Source: Phycisphaerae bacterium
Lineage (GTDB): Bacteria; Planctomycetota; Phycisphaerae; Sedimentisphaerales; Anaerobacaceae
Length of the DNA stretch: 64,000 nucleotides
Direction: 5' to 3'
NCBI GenBank assembly: GCA_016782865.1
Contig: JADHXR010000010.1
Location: forward strand, 1-64,000
Positions 17,229-26,915 of the stretch are shown here, one piece after another. The number at the start of each line of letters is the position of its first letter. Positions within the stretch are counted from its first letter, which is position 1. The translations under genes and the position numbers were made by a program. The notes beneath the pieces are model-generated. The model was not told the origin of the DNA and ran no database searches. It saw only the letters and a list, made by a program, of their open reading frames with translations.

Positions 17229-17845
17229 CGTTTTGGTCACTCCACTTGTATATTCTGTAGTTTTACCAACTAGTGTTTTTGTTTCCTGCCGTTATCCTCC
17301 ATAAAGGTAGCGAATCTTTCTAAATCTACTCCCAGCCAACGGTGTGAACCTTTCGACTTCCATAATATACCACTTGGTTTTACGCGGATCTTTCCAACAA
17401 TCCCACTTTTTTGCGGTTATATATCTGTATATTTGGGGACACCGTACTTAATTCCAGTCGATGTCTGCGTTGCTCGCGTTCTCGGCCTTGGTTGTTTGCT
17501 TAGCAATAGGTGTCGAGTATCTGCGCCAGTTGATCTTATCGGCCGAACACTGGTGTGGGATAAGCAGAAATTGACGGGTTTATTTGAGGGGCAAGGGAAA
17601 GAAATGTCTTTTTTGACAGGATTAACGGGATATTATTAATCACAATTGATTATTGACTATTGATAAATGATTGTTCCTCTGCCTTCTTTGGCTCTATGTG
17701 GCTATTTTGCCTTTGTCCTTTCTACTTCTCTCCAATTCAAACCCAAACAAAGCCAATCCTACAGGCTTGCATGGTCATTCGCGCGCTGGTAATATCTTAT
17801 GGTGCTCGGTTAACTCTGATCTGTAGGAAATTGAAAGGAATTGCT
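17229..17845. other. Gap without a gene
   Basis: About 600 bases with one REP-like copy (17432-17470) and A/T-rich sequence with repeated ATTGATTATTGA words near 17640-17670. The frame upstream of the heparinase start is open but not convincing. GAAAGGAA at 17833-17840 is the ribosome site of the next gene. Confidence 0.4.
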
Positions 17846-19795
17846 ATGACCACGCGAACCACAGGACGACCGCCACTACCGGCTGCCGCTACTCTTTTGT
17901 TCCTCGGGGTTTGTGTTATGTTCTTCCAAGGCCCGGTGCTGACGGGCGCAGAGGTTGACGAAAACCGTACCGAGCAATTCGCAGCCTTACTCTCAGAGAA
18001 GCCGGCCGGTTTTGGCTTGCCCATCAGTGATCGCCGAGCTTGGAAGAAACTTCTCAAGAACGATTCGTTCAGCAAGAGAATCCAGGACGCGGCCGAACTG
18101 CTGGGAAGGCCTATTGCCGATCAGCCGGATGATCTGTATCTCGATTTCTCCCGCACCGGGAATCGAACTCGCTGGCAGAGAGTCGCCGGCCTGCGTCGCA
18201 CAAGAGTCCATACTCTTGTTCTGGCCGAGTGCCTCGAAAACAAGGGGCGTTTTGTGCCGGCGTTCGAAGAAACCGTCCGAGTGCTCTGCTCCGAGCGCAC
18301 CTGGGTGATGCCGGCCCACGATAGGCAACTGACGAATTTCCACGGCAAGGTCGTCGACATCGATCTCGGCTCGGCCAGCCTCGCATGGTCGCTGGCCACC
18401 GCCGATTACCTGCTGGGCGACAAGCTGAGTCCCGAGATTCGCCGTCTCATCCGTGACAATCTCGATAAGCGCATCTTCCAGCCTTACCGGGACATGGCGT
18501 CAGGCAAGCGCGAGAAGAACTGGTGGATGACCACGACCAACAATTGGAACGCCGTCTGTCTTGCCGGCGTGACAGGCTCGGCGCTGGCTGTCACCGATTC
18601 GGCAGATTCTCGTGCTTTCTTCGTTGCCGCCGCAGAACACTACTCCAGGAACTTTCTCGAAGGATTCACCGACGACGGCTACTGCTCCGAAGGTCTCGGC
18701 TATTGGAACTACGGTTTTGGCTACTTTGTCATGCTCAGTGAGATGATTCACCAGGCGACCGACGGCAGAGTAGACTTGCTGGAGAATGAGAAAGCAAAAC
18801 AGGCCGCCAACTTCGGTTCGGAAATCGAAATCGCCAACAGCATCTACCCCGCCTTTGCCGACTGCTCCATACGCGCCAAACCCAGTTCTTCGTTGATGTA
18901 CTATATAAGTCGTCACCTCAGCCTGGGCCTGCGTTCCTGGGAAAAGATCGATCCCGTCTCCGCCGGCGGCTCACTCTACGAGAGCATGATGTATTCCTTT
19001 CCAAATTCAGCTTCCAGAGCACGCGCGGCTGGCAGCGATTCGACAGGCCCCGGCATACGGTCCTGGTTCGATCAGGCGGGTGTTCTGATCTGCAGGCCGG
19101 CTTCGAATTCGTCTTGCCGCCTGGCGGTTGCCCTCAAGGGGGGCCACAATAACGAGCATCATAACCACAATGACGTTGGCTCGTTCGTTGTCGTGCTGGG
19201 CGCCGAACCGCTGCTTCTCGATCCGGGCGGCGAGGTATATACGGCCCGCACATTCAGCAGCCGTCGATATGACAGCAATGTTTTGAACTCCTTTGGTCAC
19301 CCCGTCCCCCTCGTGGCCGGCAAGTTGCAGCGGACCGGCAGACAGGCTGCCGGCAAAGTGGTTCGCAGTGACTTTACCGATACGACCGACACTCTGATTC
19401 TTGACATCTCGTCTGCCTATGATGTGCCTCAACTCAAGAAGCTCGAACGGACGTTTGTCTATTCCCGCTCGGGCGCCGGTTCGTTGACCGTCACCGACGA
19501 AGTGACTTTCTCGCGGGAGTGTGAGTTCGGCACGGCTCTGGTCACGTTTGACAAGTGGCGAAAACTCTCTTCTTCGTCGCTTATGATTCACGATCAGCAG
19601 GAATCTTTGCGCGTGGAGATTGCAGTTAGCGGCGCCGGTTTCGAGATCAAGCCTGAGACTATACAGGAGGACCTCAGCGGTAGCCGACTGCCGACTCGAC
19701 TGGGTATTAACCTGAGCGGGCCGGTGACTCATGCAGTTATTTCCCTTACCATTGTCCCTGATGTGACGCAACCGCGACGCGCAGGCGGGCGGTAA
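17846..19795 (+). CDS. Secreted heparinase II/III-family polysaccharide lyase
   Basis: About 649 residues from ATG 17846; the longer open frame upstream lacks a ribosome site. Signal peptide near residues 12-35 (AAATLLFLGVCVMFFQGP). An (alpha/alpha) toroid region follows, with WWMTTTNNWNAVC and DDGYCSEGLGYWNYGFGY. The heparinase II/III beta domain carries the diagnostic GGHNNEHHNHNDVGSF, LLLDPGGEVYT and NSFGHPVP. The family cleaves uronic-acid polysaccharides (heparin, alginate, ulvan-like) by beta-elimination. The oxidoreductase gene follows after 38 bases. The substrate cannot be told from sequence. Confidence 0.8.
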   Translation: MTTRTTGRPPLPAAATLLFLGVCVMFFQGPVLTGAEVDENRTEQFAALLSEKPAGFGLPISDRRAWKKLLKNDSFSKRIQDAAELLGRPIADQPDDLYLDFSRTGNRTRWQRVAGLRRTRVHTLVLAECLENKGRFVPAFEETVRVLCSERTWVMPAHDRQLTNFHGKVVDIDLGSASLAWSLATADYLLGDKLSPEIRRLIRDNLDKRIFQPYRDMASGKREKNWWMTTTNNWNAVCLAGVTGSALAVTDSADSRAFFVAAAEHYSRNFLEGFTDDGYCSEGLGYWNYGFGYFVMLSEMIHQATDGRVDLLENEKAKQAANFGSEIEIANSIYPAFADCSIRAKPSSSLMYYISRHLSLGLRSWEKIDPVSAGGSLYESMMYSFPNSASRARAAGSDSTGPGIRSWFDQAGVLICRPASNSSCRLAVALKGGHNNEHHNHNDVGSFVVVLGAEPLLLDPGGEVYTARTFSSRRYDSNVLNSFGHPVPLVAGKLQRTGRQAAGKVVRSDFTDTTDTLILDISSAYDVPQLKKLERTFVYSRSGAGSLTVTDEVTFSRECEFGTALVTFDKWRKLSSSSLMIHDQQESLRVEIAVSGAGFEIKPETIQEDLSGSRLPTRLGINLSGPVTHAVISLTIVPDVTQPRRAGGR

Positions 19796-19833
19796 TTTGT
19801 CTGGAAGTTATTTTGCTAAAGCAGGAGAAGAAA

Positions 19834-21183
19834 ATGAAATCGATAAATCGAAGAGGATTTCTGAAAGGTTCCATAGGCGCGGCGACGACCCTTACGGCCT
19901 TGTCTCACGACAGAAGTTCGGCCGCGCCGAACAAGGTGATTCTGGGGATAATGGGCGTTGGCGGCCGGGGACGCGCGCTTTTGACGAGCCTTGTAAAACG
20001 GTCCGATGTCGAGATCAAGTATATCTGTGATGCCGACACGAGGGCCTATGGACCGGCGGCGGAGATCATTGTCGACGGTCATGATTATAAGCCGACGTTC
20101 GTGCAGGATTTTCGAAAGATGCTGGAGGACCCCGAAGTCGATGCGATTGTTATAGCGACATCCGATCGCTGGCATGCGCTGGCAACGATAATGGCCTGTC
20201 AGGCGGGCAAGGACGTTTACGTGGAAAAGCCGCTCTCGCTGAGCATCTGGGACGGCAGGAAGATGGTCGAGGCGGCCCGCAAATATGGCAGAGTCGTCCA
20301 GGTCGGCAATCAAAGCCGCAGTGCGCCGTATACCGAGAAGGCGGCCGAGTATATCCGAAGCGGCAAGCTGGGCGACGTGCATCTGGCGCGGGTGTTCCTC
20401 ATGCAGCAATCACCTCCCATTCAGGTGGCAGGCGCCCAGCCGGTTCCCGAAGGCTTGGATTATGATTTGTGGTGCGGCCCATCGCCCATGATGCCTTATC
20501 GTCCGGGCCGGTGGTTCTGGCGGCTGTGGGATTATTATGTCGGCTACATCATGGCCGACATGATTCATCAGATTGACCTCGCGCGCTATGTGATCGACAA
20601 GAAGTATCCCGATACTGTGTGTAATGCCGGCGGGGTGTACCATTTCGATGACGGCAGGCAGCAGCCTGATACGCAGTTTACGACGTTCGAGTTCGGCAAG
20701 CTTTCGATGCTTTTCGAAGCCTCCCTGTGGTCGCCTTACATGCACCGAATCGTTCATTTGCCCGCAGAGACCGAGTTTCCCGACTGGCCTTTCTCGGCGA
20801 CAAAGGTGGAGATATGCGGGACCAAAGGATTCATGTGTCTTGGCAGGCACGGGGGCGGCTGGCAGGTTTTCGAAGGAGACAATAGAGTTCGCCAAAGCAA
20901 GGCGGTTGTCTCGGAGCCCGCGCGTCTCAAGTTCGGCAGCATAGTTGACGCCCACTTCGAGGATTTCATCAATTGCATCCGTACCAGAGAGAGGCCCAGA
21001 GCGGATGTCGAGCAGGCGCACCATTCAATGGTGTTATGTCATCTGGCTAACATCTCCTATCGAGTTGGAAACCGCAAGCTCAGATTCGACGGTGAAACGG
21101 AGACTTTTGTCAATGACGCCGAGGCGAACAAATACCTCAAGGCCAACTACCGGCAGCCCTGGATTGTGCCGGAGAAGGTGTGA
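19834..21183 (+). CDS. Tat-exported Gfo/Idh/MocA-family oxidoreductase
   Basis: About 449 residues from ATG 19834 (AGGAGAAG upstream). A twin-arginine signal (NRRGFLKGSIGAAT) precedes a Rossmann domain (GIMGVGGRGRALL), the family EKPLS motif (DVYVEKPLSLS) and a C-terminal dehydrogenase domain with HQIDLARY. These NAD(P)-dependent enzymes act on sugars or inositols. Tat-exported forms with tightly bound cofactor, including glycosidase types, are common in planctomycetes. Pairing with the heparinase-like gene suggests work on a released (uronic) sugar in the periplasm. No regulator is adjacent. Confidence 0.8.
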   Translation: MKSINRRGFLKGSIGAATTLTALSHDRSSAAPNKVILGIMGVGGRGRALLTSLVKRSDVEIKYICDADTRAYGPAAEIIVDGHDYKPTFVQDFRKMLEDPEVDAIVIATSDRWHALATIMACQAGKDVYVEKPLSLSIWDGRKMVEAARKYGRVVQVGNQSRSAPYTEKAAEYIRSGKLGDVHLARVFLMQQSPPIQVAGAQPVPEGLDYDLWCGPSPMMPYRPGRWFWRLWDYYVGYIMADMIHQIDLARYVIDKKYPDTVCNAGGVYHFDDGRQQPDTQFTTFEFGKLSMLFEASLWSPYMHRIVHLPAETEFPDWPFSATKVEICGTKGFMCLGRHGGGWQVFEGDNRVRQSKAVVSEPARLKFGSIVDAHFEDFINCIRTRERPRADVEQAHHSMVLCHLANISYRVGNRKLRFDGETETFVNDAEANKYLKANYRQPWIVPEKV

Positions 21184-21209
21184 ATGCCGGGTAAGCCCGG
21201 TGGGCTGGA

Positions 21210-21629
21210 TTATGCCGATTCAGCGGCAGTTTGCGCGGCACTGTGCTCGGATTGCTGAAGGATGCACTTTATGATATCAGATCTGCTGATGACTCCGACA
21301 ACTTTGCCGTCGGATGTGACCGGGACTCTGCGGATGGAATTGTCTCTGAGGCAGTAGCAGACATCGAGCAGGCGTTCGTTCTCTTCGAAGTGAATAGCCG
21401 GTTGTGTCATGAAGTCATTTGCTGTCCGGTCTTTTTCGTCGTCGAAAGTGTGGAACAATCTCAGGACATCCTGTTCGGAAAGAATTCCAATCAGGGTCAT
21501 ATCGTCTTCCACGACTGGGATGCCGGTAACGTTGTTGTCTGCCATCAGCTTTATGGCTTCAATGATAGGCGTGTCTCTTCCTATGCAGATCACGTTCTTT
21601 GTCATTACTTCTTTTGCCTTAAGCATCAT
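21210..21629 (-). CDS. Two-CBS-domain protein
   Basis: About 139 residues. Start ATG 21629 or 21626 after AAGGAACC. Two CBS repeats: KEVMTKNVICIGRDTPIIEA...GIPVVEDDMTLIGILSEQD and NDFMTQPAIHFEENERLLDV...RRVPVTSDGKVVGVISRSD. Such stand-alone pairs bind adenine nucleotides and act as energy-status sensors, usually on an unknown partner. Converges with the oxidoreductase gene. Confidence 0.8.
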   Translation of the reverse strand: MMLKAKEVMTKNVICIGRDTPIIEAIKLMADNNVTGIPVVEDDMTLIGILSEQDVLRLFHTFDDEKDRTANDFMTQPAIHFEENERLLDVCYCLRDNSIRRVPVTSDGKVVGVISRSDIIKCILQQSEHSAAQTAAESA

Positions 21630-22770
21630 AAGGTTCCTTTCGAACCTGTCCATCTGATTGGCCGGACGTGGTTTTCAAACTGTGGTTCAATCCTTCCGTC
21701 TGCTTGATTGTAAGTTTCACAAACTCGATTACACGTTCGTAAAGCACAGGAACGAGACAGTTAATTCTTTGTACGACACCTGGCTCTACAGCGAGTACCG
21801 GACATATCCTTTCCGGCACGACCGCGAGCCTCTCCAGACTCGAAATGACGGACATACAAAAAATCGCCAGACCTTTGCTTTCTATGGTGAATATCGGCAA
21901 AGCCCGGCATGACTTTAGGAAATTCCCTCCCCCGAGCCGTGAATTGGCTTGGACTGGCTTTGTTCTTTTGGCGCCTATAGAGGCACGCATTTCCATAATC
22001 CCTGTTTTCACAAGAGGTTGCGTTCATTTGGCCTTTTTGGAAGTCGGCTTTGTTTTGCGCAACTGACTCATAGCCACGAAGACACCAAGGCACTAACTTA
22101 CACTTCGACATTGGGTATTCCTTGTTCGATACTCGATATTCGGACGGTCTCCGGCTCCTGATTCCCCGCTATCCAGATCGCCCACCCCCCCGTTATGCTG
22201 GTTTGCTGTTCGCCTGTCTCATCCGTTCCGATCAAAAGCCGGGCCATTAAATGAGTGACTGAAGATGGAATCGCCTTCGGCGATGCTCAAAACCTATTCA
22301 AACACCCCCAGCCGAAAGCCTGCCCCGTTCGACAAGCTCAGGGCAGGCTCTGAGCGTAGTCGGACGGGCCAGATTCTCGACAAAACAGGGATTTGTTGGC
22401 CACGGAGAAAACGGAGAAAAGAGCAATAATCAACAATTTAGACGGGATTAGCGCCGATTAAGGCGGTTTTTTGTGGCCACAGAGGGCGCAGAGAACGCAG
22501 AGAAGAACAACAATCAATATCAAAGATCCCGATCCCTCGGGAGTCAATAGTCAACAATCAATTACAAGGGCCGGATCTTGGCCCGATACCCTTGTTGCGG
22601 ACCGGGACGACGGGTACAATATGACAGAGCAACTTTGAGCGAGCGACCAGAGGCCAAATGAGGACGCCAGTTATTGGAGTGCCAGATGAATTTGCGAGAA
22701 AATGTACTGGACACCTTTCTATTGGCAAGAGGATTATTCGGCACTCGTGAACCATATTGAGGTGATTATC
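21630..22770. repeat. Repeat-rich gap left of the mobile nuclease-transposase gene
   Basis: No gene is supported here. The gap holds dispersed repeat words: GCCTGCCCCGTTCGACAAGC (from 22319) continuing into CTCAGGGCAGGCTCTGAGC; two GGCCACGGAG/GGCCACAGAG pieces (22399 and 22474); AGAAGAACAACAATCAATAT (22501); and GATCCCGATCCCTCGGGA (from 22525). Several return inverted on the far side of the gene at 25850-25998. GAGGTG at 22759-22764 is the ribosome site of the next gene. Confidence 0.5.
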
Positions 22771-25515
22771 ATGGATCGAATTACGTCCGATCTGATCGCA
22801 GCCTGCTCCCGGTGTCAGCGCAAGGCATATTTGCTGTTTCGAGGAAAAGTAAAGGGGGTTCAACATGAGTACGAGTCCATCTTGGAAGAGCGTACGGCGA
22901 CCAATCGCTTACGCTACATTTCCACACTTCCAAATGGCCAGGTCTATCCGCACTTGAGAAAGCATATCGGCGTCAGATTCCCACGCAAGAACAGTCCATT
23001 TTGTACCATTTCTGTTGACGATCTTGCTGCAACGTGTGATGCACTTCTCAAGCCCAAGAGGGAATCCGCAAAATCACACACGCGACTGGAGCCTCATGTT
23101 GTGGTCGGCACTCACGGCGTCACCGACGATCAAAAGCTACGGCTAGCATTCGCGGGTTATGTTGTCGGGCAGACAACCAGGTATCGACCGTCGATTGGAC
23201 TAATCGTGCCCCTTACCGAAAGTCCGAAGCAGATCAGATTGGAGCCGCTATACTCGAAAGTCCGCCCGATCATCAACGATCTGCGAGAACTGATTACAAA
23301 GCCCGCATCCGAACCTCCCCCATTATGCCTAAACAAGCACTGTCAGTTATGTCAGTTTTGCGACCATTGCACCAAAGAAGCTGAGCAAAACGACAGCTTG
23401 AGTTTGCTGGAAAGAATAACACCCAAACTAATCCGAAAGTATCAGAAAAAGGGTATCTTTACGATTACGCAGCTTTCCTACCTGTATAAACCAAGACGCC
23501 GCAAGAAAAAGACAACTAGTTCACCGCTATTGTTCAAGGTCGAATTGCAGGCCCTGGCCATACGCACCAACAAGATATACTTGCATGAGGCTCCCACCCT
23601 ATTGAAACAGCCCATTGAGTTGTTTCTGGATGTAGAAGGAATTCCACATCAAGGTTTTGACTATCTGATTGGGCTTGTTGCTCGAAATGGCAATGACGTT
23701 TCTTCTCACTCCTTTTGGGCTGACTCACTTGAGGAGGAGGCAAAGATCTTTGCGGCGTGCCTCCAAAAAGCCGCCGAGTATGGAGATGCACCGATCTACC
23801 ATTATGGCAGCTACGAGCCAAGGGCGTTTCAGCGGGCATCGAAGAAGCATGGAATCGATTGCGGAGCATTGACCAACAGGATGGTTAATGTCAACTCCTT
23901 TGTGTTCGGAAAAGTCTACTTCCCAACAAGATCCAATAGGTTGAAGGATCTGGGGGCATGCGTTGGGGCATCATGGTCCGCACCTGAACCTTCGGGTCTC
24001 CAAAGCCTGGTCTGGAGACATCGCTGGGAAGAAACAGGAAAGAAGAAGTTCAAGAACTTGCTTCTGTCTTATAACCGGGAGGACTGCCATGCGGTTCGGC
24101 TACTCACTGTGGATCTACAGAATATTACTGAGGCAGCTGCATCAAGATCGGATGTGGATTTTGCAGACCGCCCCAAGGAGAACTGCACAGAGCTGGGCCA
24201 GGAGATTCATCGGATATTTGACAACATCCTTAACTCCGCCCATTTCGAATATCGTAATCGACGGATAATTTTCCAGTCAAAAGACGAGAATTCAATATCT
24301 GAGCCAAAAAAGCGTGGTGCTCAAGAAGGTCACAAAGCACACCTGCGAGCCCCTCCTGTCAAAGCTGCCAAGACCGTCCATGTACGCCGTCTAACAAAAT
24401 GTCCTCGACACAAAGGGCAGCCTCTTGATCCTACCGACACTCTTTCAGAACATATTGCTATCGATCTAGTGTTCACAAGGAGTGGATGTAGAAAGACCAC
24501 AGTGAAATACTCGGGAAAAAGAGCGTACTGTCCGATCTGTCATTACGACCATGCCCCATCGCGAATAAGGAAACTTGGAGGGCGATTATTCAGTCATAAA
24601 TTCCAGGCGTGGGCTGCATATCAACGGGTGGCGCTGCGCCTCCCATATCGCGTTATCTCTCAAGTCACAGAGGAGTTGTTCTCGGAACATATCTCTAAGG
24701 GCGTCATAATCAAGTTCATGCGATACCTTGCAGGTTACTACTCCCATACGGAGACCCTCCTTCTAAGGCTAATATTGACAAGCCCATTTATTCACGCAGA
24801 TGAGACGAAGATAAGCATCCGAGGGAAACAGCACTACGTATGGGTCCTTACAAATGGAACACACGTTGCGTTTCAACTTACCGAAACACGGGAGACAACG
24901 CTCCTTCAACAGACCCTGCACGACTATGAGGGAGTACTGATTTCCGACTTCTATCCTGGGTATGATTCATTTCCGTGTAGGCAACAGAAATGCCTTAGTC
25001 ACCTCATTGGGGATCTTAATGACGACTTGTGGAAGAATCCCTTTGATCTGCAATATGAGTCGTTCCTCGCCGCAGTGCGCGATCTACTCGTTTCAATATT
25101 CAAAGATATTGAAAGATACGGCTTGAAGACTAGGTTTCTTAAGAAGCATATGAAGGCTGTGGATCGATTCTATAAGCTGAATATCGACGACGTTCAACAC
25201 AAATGTGAAATCGTTCAGAAGTACCAGAAGCGGTTTGCCCGTTACAGAGAGTCACTCTTCCGATTCTTGATCGAGGACGGAATTCCCTGGAATAACAACA
25301 CGGCTGAGAGGGCTCTACGTCACCTCGCTATACAGAGGAAGATCTCAGGTTCATTTTCTAAGAGGGGAGCCACCGACTATCTGAAATTGCTTGGAATTGC
25401 CCAGACCTGTCGATTTCAGGAAAAGTCATTCCTTAAGTTCCTACTCTCTGAAGAACGTGACGTTGACAAATACAAGGAACGAAAACGGCGTGTAACCAAG
25501 CCAGGTCATAGCTGA
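22771..25515 (+). CDS. RecB/TM0106-like nuclease + RNase H-like nuclease + IS66 transposase fusion
   Basis: 914 residues from ATG 22771. Residues 1-205: Cas4/RecB-like TM0106 region, opening with CSRCQRKAYLLFRGK and closing with a Cys cluster (NKHCQLCQFCDHC) of the Fe-S type. Residues about 225-245: the KGIFTITQLSYLYKPRR linker typical of TM0106 proteins. Residues about 280-450: DEDD RNase H-like fold with FLDVEG (Asp287, Glu289) and YNREDC (Asp438). Residues about 520-900: IS66-type zinc finger (CPIC) and DDE transposase, with Asp677 in HADET, Asp726 in SDFYPGYD and Glu846 in NNTAERALR. All three active sites look intact, with no stop or frameshift. The gene stands alone among repeats; no IS66 orfA/orfB partners or clear terminal repeats were found. 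Confidence 0.8.
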   Translation: MDRITSDLIAACSRCQRKAYLLFRGKVKGVQHEYESILEERTATNRLRYISTLPNGQVYPHLRKHIGVRFPRKNSPFCTISVDDLAATCDALLKPKRESAKSHTRLEPHVVVGTHGVTDDQKLRLAFAGYVVGQTTRYRPSIGLIVPLTESPKQIRLEPLYSKVRPIINDLRELITKPASEPPPLCLNKHCQLCQFCDHCTKEAEQNDSLSLLERITPKLIRKYQKKGIFTITQLSYLYKPRRRKKKTTSSPLLFKVELQALAIRTNKIYLHEAPTLLKQPIELFLDVEGIPHQGFDYLIGLVARNGNDVSSHSFWADSLEEEAKIFAACLQKAAEYGDAPIYHYGSYEPRAFQRASKKHGIDCGALTNRMVNVNSFVFGKVYFPTRSNRLKDLGACVGASWSAPEPSGLQSLVWRHRWEETGKKKFKNLLLSYNREDCHAVRLLTVDLQNITEAAASRSDVDFADRPKENCTELGQEIHRIFDNILNSAHFEYRNRRIIFQSKDENSISEPKKRGAQEGHKAHLRAPPVKAAKTVHVRRLTKCPRHKGQPLDPTDTLSEHIAIDLVFTRSGCRKTTVKYSGKRAYCPICHYDHAPSRIRKLGGRLFSHKFQAWAAYQRVALRLPYRVISQVTEELFSEHISKGVIIKFMRYLAGYYSHTETLLLRLILTSPFIHADETKISIRGKQHYVWVLTNGTHVAFQLTETRETTLLQQTLHDYEGVLISDFYPGYDSFPCRQQKCLSHLIGDLNDDLWKNPFDLQYESFLAAVRDLLVSIFKDIERYGLKTRFLKKHMKAVDRFYKLNIDDVQHKCEIVQKYQKRFARYRESLFRFLIEDGIPWNNNTAERALRHLAIQRKISGSFSKRGATDYLKLLGIAQTCRFQEKSFLKFLLSEERDVDKYKERKRRVTKPGHS

Positions 25516-26156
25516 ATTTGGCCTGTTCCCTAAGCTGGTTCCTGCAAGAAAGTATGTGGGGATTGAAGCCGCTGAAGCGGGGGAGGTGTACGGTACAATT
25601 TTTGAGGATGGTGGCCGGCGCACAGGCTACATCTTCTGTTGAAGAAGTCCCATCGTGACGATCGAGATTGCCGCGCGATTCTTTCTCGGTGCGCCGGGAC
25701 TCCAATGACAAAAGAGGCATCTGCAATGCTAACTCGTAAGAGCTTGAAAGTTATTCCAGATAATCATCAGGCCACCTTGCTAAGTTGTTTGGTAGTTGCA
25801 TGTTGTGTTAATAGTATGGTCGCGAGAATCCACGTTAATCTGTGGCCCGTGCAATTGATTATTGATTATTGTCCCTGCTTTCGCAGGGATGACAATACTA
25901 TTGATTCCCGATGGATCGGGATCTTCGATATTGTTCTTCTTCCCGTTCGGCTTCGCTCAGAGCCTGCCCTGAGCTTGTCGAACGGGGCAGGCTTTGTGGT
26001 GAATAGAAAACCGCGTTAACCAGTGTTAATCCGTGTCTAATTCAGTTGGCTACCGAGGGGTCGGGATCTTCGATGTTGATTCGTGGTTCTTCCCATTCGG
26101 CGATGCTCAGGATGGACCTGGCTTGGAATGGTGCAGACAATGAATCCGGCCGTTGG
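25516..26156. repeat. Repeat-rich gap right of the mobile gene
   Basis: No gene supported. CAATTGATTATTGATTATTG (25852), GTCCCTGCTTTCGCAGGGAT (25871), GATGGATCGGGATCTTCGAT (25910) and CTCAGAGCCTGCCCTGAGC (25958) followed by TTGTCGAACGGGGCAGGC repeat the left-flank words in inverse order. A further degenerate copy lies at 26058-26110 (GGTCGGGATCTTCGATGTTG and ATTCGGCGATGCTCAGG). The repeats bracket the fusion gene as an imperfect inverted pair about 3.6 kb apart. Confidence 0.5.
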
Positions 26157-26915
26157 TCAGGAGACTGTTTCTGACAGTTGAAGCTGTTTCTCGGCGAGGT
26201 GCTTTATTGCCATCGCGAATCTTTCCGGAGTGCCGATGTCTATCAAGCGGCCCTGGGTGACAAAACCATAACAGCTCTGTTTGACTATCTTTGGGAAAAG
26301 CTCATTTTCCAGTGAGAAGCTGGTGTCGTCGGGGATAAGCGACAAGAGTTCCTTTTGGAAAAGGTAAATCCCTGCGTTGACGTAGCGGCTTTGGCATCGC
26401 TGGTTCCTTTCCTCGAAGCCTACAATTCTCTGTGAGCCGTCCAGCGATACCAGACCACAGTCGCCCGTGTTTTGGGTATCGAGAACGACCATTGACATTA
26501 ATGCGTGCCGGGCCGAATGGAAATCGTAAAATGCGCGCAGGTCCACCGAACAAAACGAGTCGCCGTTGGCTACCAAGAAGGTATCGCTTCGTATGAACTT
26601 CGCCGCGTTCTTGATAGCGCCTGCGGTTCCGAGCGGCTTGTGCTCCTCGGAAATGACGAACTGGCGCGAACTTCTGGGGCTGCTATAGTAATCACGGATG
26701 ATTTGAGACATGTATCCGGCGCACAGGATGAAACGCCTGAAGCCGAATTCGCAGAAAGAATCTATAAGGATATCGAGAAAGGGCCTGTCGTTTATCTCGG
26801 CCATTGGCTTGGGGCGATCGTCGACGACCCTGCGCAGGCGACTTCCGGTGCCGCCGCACAGTATGACCACGTCAATGTCACTGAGTTTGTTCTTAATAGG
26901 AGTCCTGGTGTGCAT
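26157..26915 (-). CDS. hddC: HddC-like sugar-1-phosphate nucleotidylyltransferase
   Basis: 252 residues. The GT-A-like nucleotidyltransferase signature VILCGGTGSRLRRVVDDRPK is at residues 17-36, followed by FILCAGYM, EEHKPLGTAGAI, the metal-binding VANGDS and RLIDIGTPERF. The short length and close match to HddC, together with the adjacent kinase, suggest GTP + heptose-1-phosphate to GDP-D-glycero-D-manno-heptose in the cytosol. A glucose- or mannose-1-phosphate substrate cannot be excluded. It overlaps the kinase stop by 23 bases and is the last gene of the long minus-strand locus. Confidence 0.75.
   Translation of the reverse strand: MHTRTPIKNKLSDIDVVILCGGTGSRLRRVVDDRPKPMAEINDRPFLDILIDSFCEFGFRRFILCAGYMSQIIRDYYSSPRSSRQFVISEEHKPLGTAGAIKNAAKFIRSDTFLVANGDSFCSVDLRAFYDFHSARHALMSMVVLDTQNTGDCGLVSLDGSQRIVGFEERNQRCQSRYVNAGIYLFQKELLSLIPDDTSFSLENELFPKIVKQSCYGFVTQGRLIDIGTPERFAMAIKHLAEKQLQLSETVS

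Larger units (their letters stand above)
15500..17470. repeat. Three REP-like ends around an HNH gene and a membrane gene
   Basis: Copies at 16702-16740 and 17432-17470 share GGGG.CACC.TACTTAATTCC and the following GATGTCTG. A shorter inverted copy at about 15500-15520 contains AGGTCCCCGAATT. Sequences of this form accompany IS200/REP-type Y1 transposases in many genomes (recalled, not searched). No transposase gene is present in this interval. Confidence 0.45.

Noticed and set aside
22771-25515. CRISPR Cas4 gene
   Set aside because: The N-terminus is Cas4/RecB-like, but no repeat-spacer array or other cas gene is near, and the linker and RNase H parts identify the TM0106 type.
25639-26019. 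126-codon frame on the plus strand
   Set aside because: It runs through the dispersed intergenic repeats and has no ribosome site or family resemblance.
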